Shown here: piece by piece, positions 24,904-35,548 of the stretch
Layout: each line of letters opens with the position of its first letter
Position numbering within the stretch: position 1 is the first letter of the stretch
Assembly (NCBI RefSeq): GCF_000003815.2
Contig: NC_049980.1
Span: forward strand, 10,870,879 to 10,934,878
DNA: 64,000 nt
Source: Branchiostoma floridae
Taxonomy: Eukaryota; Chordata; Leptocardii; Amphioxiformes; Branchiostomatidae
Direction: 5' to 3'
Made by a program: the position numbers and the translations under genes
The notes under the pieces: generated by a model
The model's database searches: none
What the model was told of the DNA's origin: nothing
Seen by the model: the letters and a program-made list of their open reading frames with translations, nothing else

Positions 24904-26235
24904 TTATGCCATCTTTAAGATTTGCTGCAGAGTGAAGACTGCGTCCAGTCGACCTCCGGGTTGAGTCTCCTGAACACACCGTCCAAGTGCGCCCTCTAGC
25001 GGCCTCTTGATTTTATTCGGAGGGTCGTGTAGAAGTCCTTCAAAGTGCTTATCACTTTCCACGCTACCCGCAACCTCCACTCTTTGCTCCTCACGTTCTT
25101 CACTCGTTTTGCTCCAATTGCGCCGCTCTGGATGTTTTTGCAGATTGGACAAAAGTCGGGCACATATGCTGGCATACATCATTGGAGTGTACTTGAAAAT
25201 GTCCTCACAATGATACTCATCGCTGTACAATGTCTTCTGGAAGTCCATGTAACACTGCTCGTTGCACATCCCCGTCTGTTCTTGATTGACAACCGTTCGC
25301 CTGTCAATCACCATCACATCATCCAAGTCGATCAGTCGAACCCAGCCGCGACTGTCGACTGCGAAGTTTTGGAACGACACATCCAGCAAAAACAGAACCC
25401 AGTCCGGGTCCTTTTCGCGGAGGGTGTCCACCAGTTGTAACAGCTGTAAAGCAATGTCAACCCGAACTTCCCATGAAGAGTCCATGAAAGTGTCTAGCGT
25501 CCTCCCCGCATGTTCCACCACAATCACTCTTCCACAAGCCCCATAAAACTTGGGGAAGGGCCAAGGCGTTTTAGACTTAGTAGTGAAATATCGGAGTAAG
25601 ACCGCCTCCTCGTTTAGGAGAAGTGAGGTGGAGAGAAACGCACGTCCGACTCTATCAACTACCGTATTCTCGCTTTTGACATACAACCTTGTCACTTCTT
25701 GCAGAAACCTGGCAGATAGACAAAGTGACAAGGCTGACTTCTCCTTGTGGGAGATTCTCCACGCTTCCCGCAACCAGTCTGGTTTCAAAGCAACATCGGT
25801 GACCAATATGGTCTCCAGTATAAAAGACGAAGGATTGCACGCATCAGTACGTGGTGTTGTCCCACATATAAAGCTCTCATATCTCTGCCACATATACTCT
25901 TCACTGAGGACTTTAGCAATGGCCGTTTTACCATCTACAGTCCCGATGGAAGCGATACCTTTCTTTAGCGGCTTGCCTTTGTGCACCTTCACGAAGTGAC
26001 CTCGACGTAGAAGTTCACAGGTGTCCCCAAAACACGCCGGACATTTTTCTGGCTCGGCCCACGAAATCAGGATGTCGTCTGTCTCGGCAGATTGTCTGTG
26101 ATGTACCCTTACACTGTGTATGTAGACAAAAATAACGAACAGCAGTACTGCCAAAAGGAGAACCTTCAACCTGGTCGACCTTTGAACCGGCAGAACACGA
26201 TGCAAACGCCTCAATGTTGAGCATAGAGTGGACAT
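24904..26235 (-). CDS. DIPK2-like divergent secretory-pathway protein kinase, single exon
   Basis: One uninterrupted frame of 443 residues from the ATG at 26235; the frame stays open upstream but only from a TTG. Residues about 22-41 form a signal-anchor helix (LKVLLLAVLLFVIFVYIHS). A Cys-rich segment follows (CPACFGDTCELL, about 65-76). The kinase core shows WPFPKFYGACGRVIVVE, LLDVSFQNFAV (catalytic-loop D285 and N290) and LIDLDDVMV (DFG-equivalent, D303). GLLHDPP near residue 380 and the C-terminal helix match the DIPK2A/DIPK2B (FAM69-related) family. Known members are Golgi or secreted, type II proteins. Family assignment is strong. Whether it is an active kinase and which vertebrate member it corresponds to are not decidable here. 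The lack of introns is unlike its neighbours. Confidence 0.9.
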   Translation of the reverse strand: MSTLCSTLRRLHRVLPVQRSTRLKVLLLAVLLFVIFVYIHSVRVHHRQSAETDDILISWAEPEKCPACFGDTCELLRRGHFVKVHKGKPLKKGIASIGTVDGKTAIAKVLSEEYMWQRYESFICGTTPRTDACNPSSFILETILVTDVALKPDWLREAWRISHKEKSALSLCLSARFLQEVTRLYVKSENTVVDRVGRAFLSTSLLLNEEAVLLRYFTTKSKTPWPFPKFYGACGRVIVVEHAGRTLDTFMDSSWEVRVDIALQLLQLVDTLREKDPDWVLFLLDVSFQNFAVDSRGWVRLIDLDDVMVIDRRTVVNQEQTGMCNEQCYMDFQKTLYSDEYHCEDIFKYTPMMYASICARLLSNLQKHPERRNWSKTSEEREEQRVEVAGSVESDKHFEGLLHDPPNKIKRPLEGALGRCVQETQPGGRLDAVFTLQQILKMA

Positions 26236-26241
26236 TTTCAA

Positions 26242-28424
26242 ACAAAGCTAGCTTAGTAGCTATATATGGTCAGTCCTGGGACTTCCGAAAGAAGAAAACT
26301 TCCCCATTTAGAGTATATGACCAATGCTTTTGTTGGGTGATTCCCCTAGCAAACCCCGAGGAACCGTAAATCAGACTAGGTGCGCATCTGCTTCGCGCAC
26401 CATTAATGATTATCAAGGTCAGGTTAAGGTCGCAGCCCACAGCATTTCTTCTATTACGTAGGGGCAAAAAAGTAGTGCGGCCGAAATCTGGAAGCGCCTG
26501 TAAACACCGTAACGTGAACGACAGTGGGGGATGAGCTTTGCTATATGGTAGTACAAGAAGTCGACTTTCAGGTGGTATGTGTAAGGTTTTGATGTTTGTC
26601 CATTTGGTGTATAAATGCGCGTGACCTTTACAGCTGCCTGCCCTTGTGAGTCGGCTGCAGTTCCGCATGACCCCGCATGACCCCATTTAAAAGAGGTCTT
26701 TACAAAAATTCAAAATAATAATAATAATAATCATCTGGTGTATTTTGCCAGCCAGTAGGTACCCAGTATGAGTAATGAGGCTGTTTAACGTGGTCGAGGC
26801 ACCTCCTCGAGCACGGGACCCCCGTTTTACGTCCCTCCCGGAAGACGATTTCGTGGAAACTTCGTGAGGCTACAGCAATCCGGACGTCCTTGGTTGGTCC
26901 CCCATCCAAGCACTGTCCGGACCGTCGCGTTGCTTAACTTCCGAGATCGAGGGATCGGGTGTACCAACGCGCCACGCGGCCGTAGCAAAAAACGACAACT
27001 TTTTCTGTTTTTCAATTATTTTGGTAGGTTATACCCTCGACTTCAACATATTAGTTTGTCGTACTTGAAAACTGCACCCTGGTATGATTTTATCAGCGTC
27101 GATGTCAGTCACCTTGTGGTCCTTAACTATAGAAATCCCCATAGGCCGAAAACTGTGTGAGTCTGCTACCTTGAACCACAGCGGGGATCGGCCCGGAATT
27201 GCAAGCAAACTTGTATTCGACCAAAATCACATGGCATATTGACTATTGATGTCGGCTCACTTCAAAACGTGCCAGTTTTACAGCGTCAGAACCGCCGTTG
27301 CCATGGCAACGTCACTATGGCCCCGCCCTATGCTTAACTATGGGACTCAGCGTGGAATTGCCGTTGGCCGGAACACCGTTCACCCCCCCCCCCCTTTCTG
27401 TCGCAACGAAGCCGCATGCTAACCCTAAATGATTCAGAAAGTTAGAATATGCACCTTAGAACTTCTTTTAGAACAGAAACCCAACCGGAATTGTACATTT
27501 GTCCGGAAAACGGGACCCCTGACAGCTCCCTCAGATTGGCCTTGTACGGGACCTGCCCTTGTGCTGGGTGCCGAAGTACGAAGTTGGCAATATCTCAGCA
27601 ACCGCTTGTATGTCTGGACTAAAATTTGGCACAGTTCTATATCTTGACTTCTTTTATTCTATAAAGCAAAAGAAATTCAAGTTCAAGTTCGTTTAAATAT
27701 TCAAGGGAGGTTCGACTTTAGAGGCGGGGGGGGGGGGTATTTTCTAAAATGTAGTAAAGGCACGAATCTTTATGAAAACAACATGTTTGACACACTTGGA
27801 TTTTGATGATATAGTAATGTGTTTCCAACTTAACACTTTTCCCCACCTTTTCGTTAGCGTATTGTTTAAGAAAGGTTTATTTGCATTTTGTCGGCTGTTT
27901 TAAATCCATTCCATAGAATGATAGAGGTCGAAAAAATACACTTTCCAAGGAATCTGCAACAATTCTGACACTGACAATTCTTAGGAGATATGTTTTAATG
28001 TGTTGATATTCTTAAAATAATAAATTTGGGGGTATTTTCCATAACGTTACCCCGAATAACGTAAGTACCTGTGGCATGGTATTCATTGGAAATCGTACCG
28101 TACAGACCATAATAAAATCATATCCCTCATTGCGATTGCGTTGAAAGACAGTAAATTCAACAACAAGTTCAACGTTAACGACTTGAGCAGTGACTGGGAA
28201 TTGAAGTTTTTACAAAAGATGTAGATTAAAAGCACTAGTGTAGATCAAAATGATATTTCCCATATTTCGTCTTATTACCAAGTTAAAATCATATCAACTT
28301 TCATTACATGTACACGTATTACCGCAACTCCTGCACGTGTTCAGTTCAATGTGCAAGGAATGTTCTGCGTCCCAACACCAGGACATGATATGTTTTAGAT
28401 ACTCAATCTACACACTAAGAAGTG
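26242..28424. other. Intergenic region between the DIPK2-like gene and TMEM68-like gene B
   Basis: Contains the 5S-derived SINE at 26713-26986, a C14 run near 27382 and a G13 run near 27724, and AT-rich non-coding sequence. A minus-strand AATAAA at 27653-27658 is a distant candidate polyadenylation signal for gene B. No gene is visible. Confidence 0.5.
26713..26986 (-). mobile_element. 5S rRNA-derived SINE (SINE3-like)
   Basis: Read on the minus strand, it starts GCTACGGCCGCGTGGCGCG and continues with recognisable 5S rRNA landmarks: CCCGATC.CTCGATCTCGGAAG, TTAAGCAACG (box A region) and GTGCTTGGATGGGGGACC (box C region), closing with CTGTAGCCTC by about 26866. A non-5S body follows (GGGAGGGACGTAAAACGGGG... 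GTGCTCGAGGAGGTGCCTCG), and the element ends in an (ATT)n tail at 26713-26731. A 5S-like head, unrelated body and short repeat tail define 5S-derived SINEs. The 5S part is too diverged to be a functional rRNA gene. It lies about 470 bases upstream of the DIPK2-like ATG, in the same orientation as that gene. Target-site duplication is unclear. Confidence 0.8.
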
Positions 28425-31400
28425 TCAGCCATTCTTTTGGAAACGGAAGACGGGAATTCTTTCCAGAAGGGCGCGAAGAAGATTTCCCGGAATTTTCTGA
28501 TGAGCCTCTATCATGTCCTCCAGGGCACGGTGAGTCTGAAAGGACAAGAGAAGGTTGTAACTCTCTCGAGTTTACGTTCAGAAGTGATTGGTCATCAGTA
28601 TTGATCCTGAAGAAGGCGACAGTGGTCGTTGCTAATTTGATCCGTGTGTGTATTCGTGTTGAACGAAAGATAAGCATTGTAGTAAGAAAATGTTGTGCTT
28701 TGGATACCTGTTTGCTGTCCGTAGGCTGGACATTCAGTATCATGGTCATTTACTTAAAGAACTGCGTGTGTGCAACAGTGGTGTAGTTTTGAGATCTTTA
28801 GAAACGTTGTGTATATTCTTGCCTATGACAATGCAAGACGAGTGTCTATGACTGTGCATTTTGTCCACACAGGATATAAAGGTATAAACAGAAATAGTAT
28901 TAACTAATCTGCCATTAGAATGCTGGCTTACCTTCTTAGCAAGCTCTTCAGCAGAAAGACTTGGGTCGTAGATAGGGTCTCCTATGTAGGTTCTGTGTGG
29001 CCAACATGTCGACATGATCAACAAAACATCTCATTTCAACATGTATAACATGTCTCATATCAAGCTCAAATTCTTTACGGATGCTATCATAGAAAATGGT
29101 GAAAAATGTTCTTGTCCTTTTTTATAGCATGTAACACCTAAACGTTAACATTTAAAATATCACATCATACCGGTCTTGGTCCTGGTTCTCCATTCTCACC
29201 ACACACATACACTAACCTGAGTTTGACAGGGAATCCTCCATAGATACCAACAACAGGCATTCTCGTTTTCTCATATACCCACTCCAGGAACCCTGGGTAC
29301 AAAACAATACAGTCATTACCATACACATTAACGCTAGTTCACCTTTTTCCGCGGGGGTGACCTATATCCGTTATTTTTTTCAAAACAGGGTATTTAGGCA
29401 GATCAAGCCGACGGGTGGTAGTTTTAGACTGCAATATACTGAAAACATTGCAATTTGAAACTTCCGTCGACGTGATAGCCCCAAATGCCTTGTTTTTAAA
29501 TGCAACGGATATAGATTACCCAGCGGATAAAGGTGAACTACGGAAAAATGACTGGAAAGTTATCGTTGATTGAGGTGAACAAAATTCATTTTTATTTGTT
29601 CATGTGTAGACAAAACCTTCAGCCGTACGTGGTACTTACGTTTTCCCATCCGCGGTGTTCTGAACGCTTCCCGGCAATTTTGCGTAAACATGGGAAAGAT
29701 AGGCTTCAGACCAACAAAAACAGCAACAAAAGAGCATAGTCAATATTGGCTCGTAAAGTATTTCAAATCGACTAAACATATATGATCAATCCGATTCATG
29801 AGAAACATGTTTATTCATATTTTCCGCCAATTTCCACCCGTCCATTGCATATCAGTAAGTTGAAAATGAAGCTTTGAATTACTTGTTTTCCGTCGTATAA
29901 TTTGTGTAAATAGAAACTGATGAAGGGCGTAATCACAAAAATCAAACGACGGAAACGACAAAGGTAGTGTAGGAATGTTTAATGTCTATGTATGAAATAT
30001 GACGATCATAATTTGACAGATAACTCCAGAAAGTACAATATATCATTTAACATGATTCAGTGAACCAATCAGAACGTTCACAACAATCACAAGTGTATCA
30101 ACTAGGCGGATAGACCAATCAGCACCAAGGACAGGAATTGTGGTGAAGGGTACGTGTTCATTTTGACGTAACACGTCATTGGTAGGAGGTACATTAATTA
30201 AAAGCACGAACCAATCAGCTTGAGGAGAAGAGAATGATGCCACCAATGACTTACTACACCGGCCTCTTTCGCCACGGCGGCGAATCCCATTCTCCTTTTC
30301 CACATGAGTCTGTAGTTCTCGTCCCCGAAGAGCGCTTCCCTCAATCCGCCAGGCGCCAGGCCCAACAGGTTTCCCTTCTTCAGCACCTGGACACAGTGTT
30401 GGTGTTCTCCTGATGTCACACCCATCGTGTGCAGCATGAATTTCCAGCCTGAAGAGGGGGAGAGCGTAATAATTTGGAGACATAAAGAGTAAAGTTAGTA
30501 GTCTTACAGGAGAAGTGACATGTGGAAAGTGGAACTGTGTATATGGTGATTCAGTGGACATTATCATCACAAATGTGTCTGGTGAAGTTGCATGGGAGTC
30601 AAGTTGGGACTAGGAAAAAATTGTGTTTCCGGCCAGCTGCTGGCGACTGACCCTAGCAAAAATCGACATCAACCGACCTCTAGCCTATTTTTCTTAGGTC
30701 CACCACTGCAAGGGATATAACGTTAAACCTTTCCGTCAGTCATCGGATGAAAAAAAAATTGTAGAATTACTTTTCAACACACAAGTTCTGTAGCGATAGA
30801 AAATGGTGCTTGTACAAAGTATTTCTGTATGTATGATGGATAACGTTAGGTATGATGGCGAAAAATAGCAGCATCTGATCCATTTCTGTACAAAATCTTT
30901 AACAGTCCCTACCTACCGACCTTAATCTTTAAAGCCGTAGTCGGAAACACAATATTGATTACAGAACTATCGAATTACGTCGAAAATTTTTAGGGGTAGT
31001 AGCAGTGTTGGAAGTAAAGCGTTAGCATTTTCTATCATGAGTTGCTGTGTCAAATTAGTGTTTGACAGAAAGCTAAATTACACTGAAAGAAACGATGAGC
31101 TCATACCTGGAATGTTGAACATAAAGCGGTCGGCCACAGCGCACAGAGGTCTGTTCTGTACGAGGTTGACTTTTGCCAGCACGTAGTAGAAGTCTAACGG
31201 CACGGTACCGTGGTAGTACACAAGCAACCCCGGGCCGCGTGTGGGCAGTTTCTCCAGACCATGGATTTCATGAGCTGAGGGTTGAAAGGGGATTTCGCCA
31301 CAAGAAAACGTTTAATCACAAATCCTTTCCACTAATGTTAGACGGCGATCGCTGAGCGACCGTACAGCGACCAAAATTGGATTTGTGTGACCCTAGAATC

Positions 31401-32390
31401 ATCACTGTGGAGTAGGATGCAAGATGTTTAAACAAGACAACAAAACACACAAAATGTAAAAAGAAAAGATATTGAATGGTCTGTCAAATCTCTGGTCGCT
31501 TTGCGATCACAACCTCTGTGAGTGCAACTAAGAATACAAGACTTCGTACAAGACAAGTAAGAATTAAAGTGAACTAGGTACATGGGGACCCGATGGCATA
31601 CGTTAGAATATAAAAGTTAATACCGTTACAGTACACTATTGGCAGTATGGCAGCATTATCTTTCTATTTATATCGCCTGTTATATATAAACATGATGATG
31701 ATTCCTAGCCTGAGTATTATCCTGGTTGGCCTACCTTACCGGTGCTCCCACACTCCCCCCTCTGGTTGGTGAGTGGTGAGTATGGGAGCCCTGGTAAACT
31801 AATTAGGCTCATGATGGGAGCCCTGGTATTCGCTAAACTAACCAGGTTGATACTTCTCGCACTCTTGTGTATATTATTGTGTATTGACTGTATTGTGTTA
31901 GTGGTGCCGCCAACATCAGCTCTTTGCTTATAAGTACTGTGTGTGTATTTCGTATTTTTCGTTTAATAAAAAGAAATGTACAACTAATAGTAGCGTAACA
32001 TGAAAACACAGACTCACCGTGCCAAACCTTGGCCATGATGTCCCAAACGGTGGACGCCATCCGCCGTGCCGGTAACCAGACATCGCCGGCAAACGGGTCC
32101 GTCAGGTTGTGCTTCTCGCCATAGCGGTGGATAATGATTACCGTGACGTACAGGGCTCCCACCATGGTCCAGGGGAGGATGTACAGTACAATCGTGGGCA
32201 GGAGAATCCAGTAGGTAAACACTGTTCCCCAGTCTAGACTGTGAAGACCCAGATACCCCATGGCGACTTGGAGCGTTTCTATGGTAACGGTGACGCTTTC
32301 CGTCCATGATAAGATGGTGATGTTTGTGAGGAGTTGTTCTGTGGTGGCGTTACAGACCAGGCTGGACTCTGGAGCCGGTTGGAGTGACAT
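28425..32390 (-). CDS. TMEM68-like acyltransferase, paralogue B
   Basis: Seven coding exons on the minus strand: 32390-32018, 31274-31107, 30448-30255, 29703-29640, 29292-29217, 28992-28932 and 28535-28425, giving 348 residues. Exon lengths after the first are identical to gene A (168, 194, 64, 76, 61, 111) and so are the intron phases. The domain shows YYHGTVPLD (H146...D152), APGGLREALFGDE, FPMFTQNCREAFR, IYGGFPVKLRTYIGDPI and a C-terminal helix. Same predicted role as gene A: ER-membrane neutral-lipid acyltransferase. The first 37 codons are nearly identical to gene A in DNA. The ATG at 32390 has GCCACCATG context. The frame is open upstream into an apparent acceptor, so a longer N-terminus is conceivable (see 33053-33110). 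No disabling changes seen. Confidence 0.9.
29337..29538 (+). mobile_element. TA-flanked MITE, copy 2 (intron 4 of gene B)
   Basis: A 202-bp element flanked by TA (29335-29336 and 29539-29540). It starts GTTCACCTTTTTCCGCGG and ends CAGCGGATAAAGGTGAAC. The second inward motifs are GTGACCTATATCCGTT and AACGGATATAGATTACCC. Interior strings (CAGGGTATTT, GGTAGTTTTA, TGCAATAT, TGAAAA) match copy 3 in the same order and orientation. Confidence 0.85.
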
Positions 32391-33052
32391 GGTGGCACTA
32401 CAGTTACCACCTGTCACACAAACTGTCAGAAAGGAACAATAACAAGTAAAATTTACGGGAAAGCACATATCGATTATGTTCTATCATCAGCCAATCAGCA
32501 TCGCTTGTGTGAAGTAAAAGGAGAGCTAGGTCACTAAATGTCAAGGTCGACTCCGTGGTTGCTACGAGTGTCGGTATTCGCTATTTTAGTATGAATGTCA
32601 AAGGTTATAATATATACCTAATATGTACATCATTTACAAACTCATGCGCTAATAATGCCAATTGCAAGAACACACTGGCACAGATACGGTAACGCTAAAA
32701 ATGCAAAAAAGAGTTGTGTCTACACGTATAATGTATCATATGTACATATACATAACCGCGGATTTGCTTATCTTTTGTAGGCAGTGGCCTGATGAATGAC
32801 GCTCAGCTAAGGAAACGGTGACCTTTCCTTTTATACATACATGTATCTATAAATAACGCATCAAAACCCTGTACATCATATTGAGAAGCTATTCGAGTTT
32901 CGTAGTAATTCATCTCGAGCTTCCAGTTGTAGTGTCAAGGACTCAGCTGCAGTGACTTTCTAGCTTAGCAAATAGACATCTGTTGATCCACAAATATGCA
33001 CACGTCCTATCTGTGACCACAATTTATGCTATGACACACGTACTGCACTTAC

Positions 33053-33110
33053 AATTGGATGTGGCCCCGTCCGCTAAGTGTGCCATGGTGAATATGGTGA
33101 AGACGAACAT
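33053..33110 (-). other. Candidate upstream exon for TMEM68-like gene B
   Basis: The minus strand has an ATG at 33110, 19 open codons and a consensus donor (CAATT/gtaagt) at 33053/33052. Joined to the acceptor CACAG at about 32414, the reading frame continues directly into the gene B start and would add about 26 residues with a hydrophobic beginning. It could equally be a 5' untranslated exon. Gene A has no comparable coding extension (an in-frame TGA precedes its ATG after splicing), so the shorter protein is preferred. Confidence 0.3.
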
Positions 33111-33363
33111 TTTAACCACAAACGTGGCGATGTTTTTTCTCCTCACATTCGGGATCGTCTTGATCGTCCAACCAAAGCAAATGTGACCTTTGGTAGGTCA
33201 TATGCTGATCACATGTGCTGTGGATGCCAATGTTGATACAGTATGGTCTGCCTAACACCGCCTTTTGACCTTTGGCATTGTTACTCTTGATAACTGGTGT
33301 TATTCTGTGTACACGAGTGAAAGCAGAAGTGTAACGGTACACTAAAAAGCTTTGCGGAGACAT

Positions 33364-33556
33364 TTAATAATTGCACCATTGTAGAGGCGTTTCCGTTTAA
33401 TTGCACTCCCCATTTGTCAGCACATTTTGTGCAATTATCCGGATGGTGCAACAAAGCAAAGTTATTCAGCTGGACCGCATCATTACGGACTGGGATTCCG
33501 TGTAATTAACAGAAGTGTGCAATTATTCGTTGTGCAATTAACTGGCTTCTACTGTA
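33364..33556. repeat. Terminal-repeat fragment of a DNA-transposon-like element
   Basis: Repeated TTAATTGCAC / GTGCAATTA motifs spaced through the interval, with an outer CAGTAGAAGCCAGTTAATTG end on the minus strand near 33556 and a related but imperfect end near 33367. The pattern resembles the ends of pogo/Tigger-type elements. Family assignment is inference; no transposase is present. Confidence 0.4.
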
Positions 33557-35548
33557 CCTGATATTTCAAAAAGATAACTCTATCTGAATCAAATGTTCTA
33601 ATGGCAAAAACGACCAAATTGATAAGGAGAGATTCAAATCAATCTTCCAAGAGCAATGATGGCCAACTATATATGTTTTTATTTCTGGAAAATAATCTTT
33701 AACAATACAATGCACATCATTGTGGAACATAATCCTTTAATACAATGTAAGTAACATGGAAGCACTTTACATAGAAAGTGAACAGTTTTCAGGAGTAATT
33801 GTACACAATATAGTGACACATTATTCTTTTTTGCACAACATGTAATTTGTGACACTAATAATGTAAATCAAGTTAAGCATTGCACATTGCACGTTAATTT
33901 TTTTCATATTTTGGAATGCAGTCTACATTGATAATGTCTGCCATTTGTTGAAAGAACAGCTTAAGATTTGATTATTGATTAACTGATTAACTAATTAATT
34001 GATTTGTTAATGAGCTACTTATACTTCAGCAACAATCAGCAATTAATTAAGACTTTCTGGAATGATACTTCCACATGTTGAGGCACTGTAGACTCTTCAA
34101 ACGAAGCTGAAAGTGACATGAACAAAACATGTATGACATGCCACTATTGCCACACAAGATGCCTTACTAATGTAAAACATCTTGAATGGTTTTAGACAAT
34201 TCTCAGTCAAATAAGCAGAGCAATAATTGCCTGATATATTTCATAGGGTATACCATATAAATAACACTGATGGACATGGAGAATCATACTGAATTTTGCA
34301 ATACATGTACTTAAAAAATGATACCACAATTTTAACAATCATGACACTGTAAAATTATTCCACCTTTAGTTACATATTGTGCCTTCTGGTGTACATTTGT
34401 GATAATTATTAAAAATTGCGACCAACATCATAAATCAACCAACGTGAACATGACAAAAACGCAACTGCAGCAGACTATTTGGTCCAGGACCTACAAATAC
34501 AGTGTACCTCCATCCCATATTCATACTTTGTCAAAATTAATTTCATATTATCTCACAGCTTCACAAATATGTCAGTGCACATTCATAAACATGCACAAAA
34601 ATTGCTTCTATCAAAGTTGCAACATAAAGAAGACTAGCTACTCTGTTATACACAGTCATGTACATTGATTGATAGATAAATTATGCAACATCTACAATGA
34701 CTTTATTTTTTCTGCTGTTACAAGTACTGACATTTTTCCACAAAAATAGTATATTCATTTGTTTCATTTAATAGTTCCACAGTTTTCAATGGTCCTTATA
34801 CAGGCACCTTAAATCATCTTTTTATTACACAACTTTACTCCAGGGACACACCAGAACAAAACTCCAGAACAGCTTTTTGATTTAAAGAAAAATTATGTTC
34901 TGGAAATCTCCCCTCACAACCTTGTTTGTACAAGAAGCATGTCTCTACAACTTGTAGCATGTCACAATACATGTACATAATTCATGTATACAAAATGAGA
35001 ATGTTGACAGCTTGCCAATAACTTTCCCTTTAATACTTTTCCTGCTGTACAACCATGCCTTTTTATCACTTCTTTGTATATCTTCTCTCAATGTAGCCCA
35101 CAACTCTGGCAATTCCAACATCTATGTCACAATGGAACGCATTTCCACAACCCTGAGACAGCAACTTTCAATCTGGCTTATTCCAAAACAGAGAGAAAAT
35201 TAAACTTTTCCATTTGAATTCTTCAAACATATTATCAAGAACAATAAACAAACCACTGTTCATCTTCATATACCTCTGTAATCTCCAAGCATGTCATGGA
35301 GGCTATTAGATTATTATGTTTCCCAACAATATGCTTGGAAATGTATACTTCCTTATCACACTTTCATGGATGTGTTTTACTTCTTGACTATAAGGACACT
35401 GCACTGACAGGACTGTTTCCCATCCTGCAAATATTAATGACCATTGCATGACTGGACCAAACCACTGCACTTGGTACCCACTGAACATATCACACTACAA
35501 CACATTGATAAGATATTTTACTGTGTTAGGGAAGACCACACATCCTGT

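Larger units (their letters stand above)
32391..35548. other. Interval between TMEM68-like genes B and C
   Basis: Holds the gene B promoter region, the transposon fragment at 33364-33556 and the long A/T-rich 3' UTR of gene C. Minus-strand AATAAA signals at 34821-34826, 34702-34707 and 33678-33683 are candidate polyadenylation signals for gene C. No additional gene is visible. Confidence 0.5.

Noticed and set aside
26866..26986. Functional 5S rRNA gene
   Set aside because: 5S landmarks are clear but strongly diverged, and the sequence is fused to a SINE body with an (ATT)n tail, so it is a mobile-element head.
27382..27737. C14 and G13 runs as ends of one element
   Set aside because: Homopolymers are complementary but flanks are not, so there is no support for a common inverted repeat.
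28250..28786. 178-codon open frame on the plus strand
   Set aside because: Antisense to the last coding exon and 3' end of TMEM68-like gene B, whose frame is supported by its paralogues.
33085..33186. 33-residue plus-strand frame with one hydrophobic helix and good start context
   Set aside because: Overlaps a minus-strand candidate exon of gene B; the hydrophobicity on this strand may be a by-product. No splice or promoter support.
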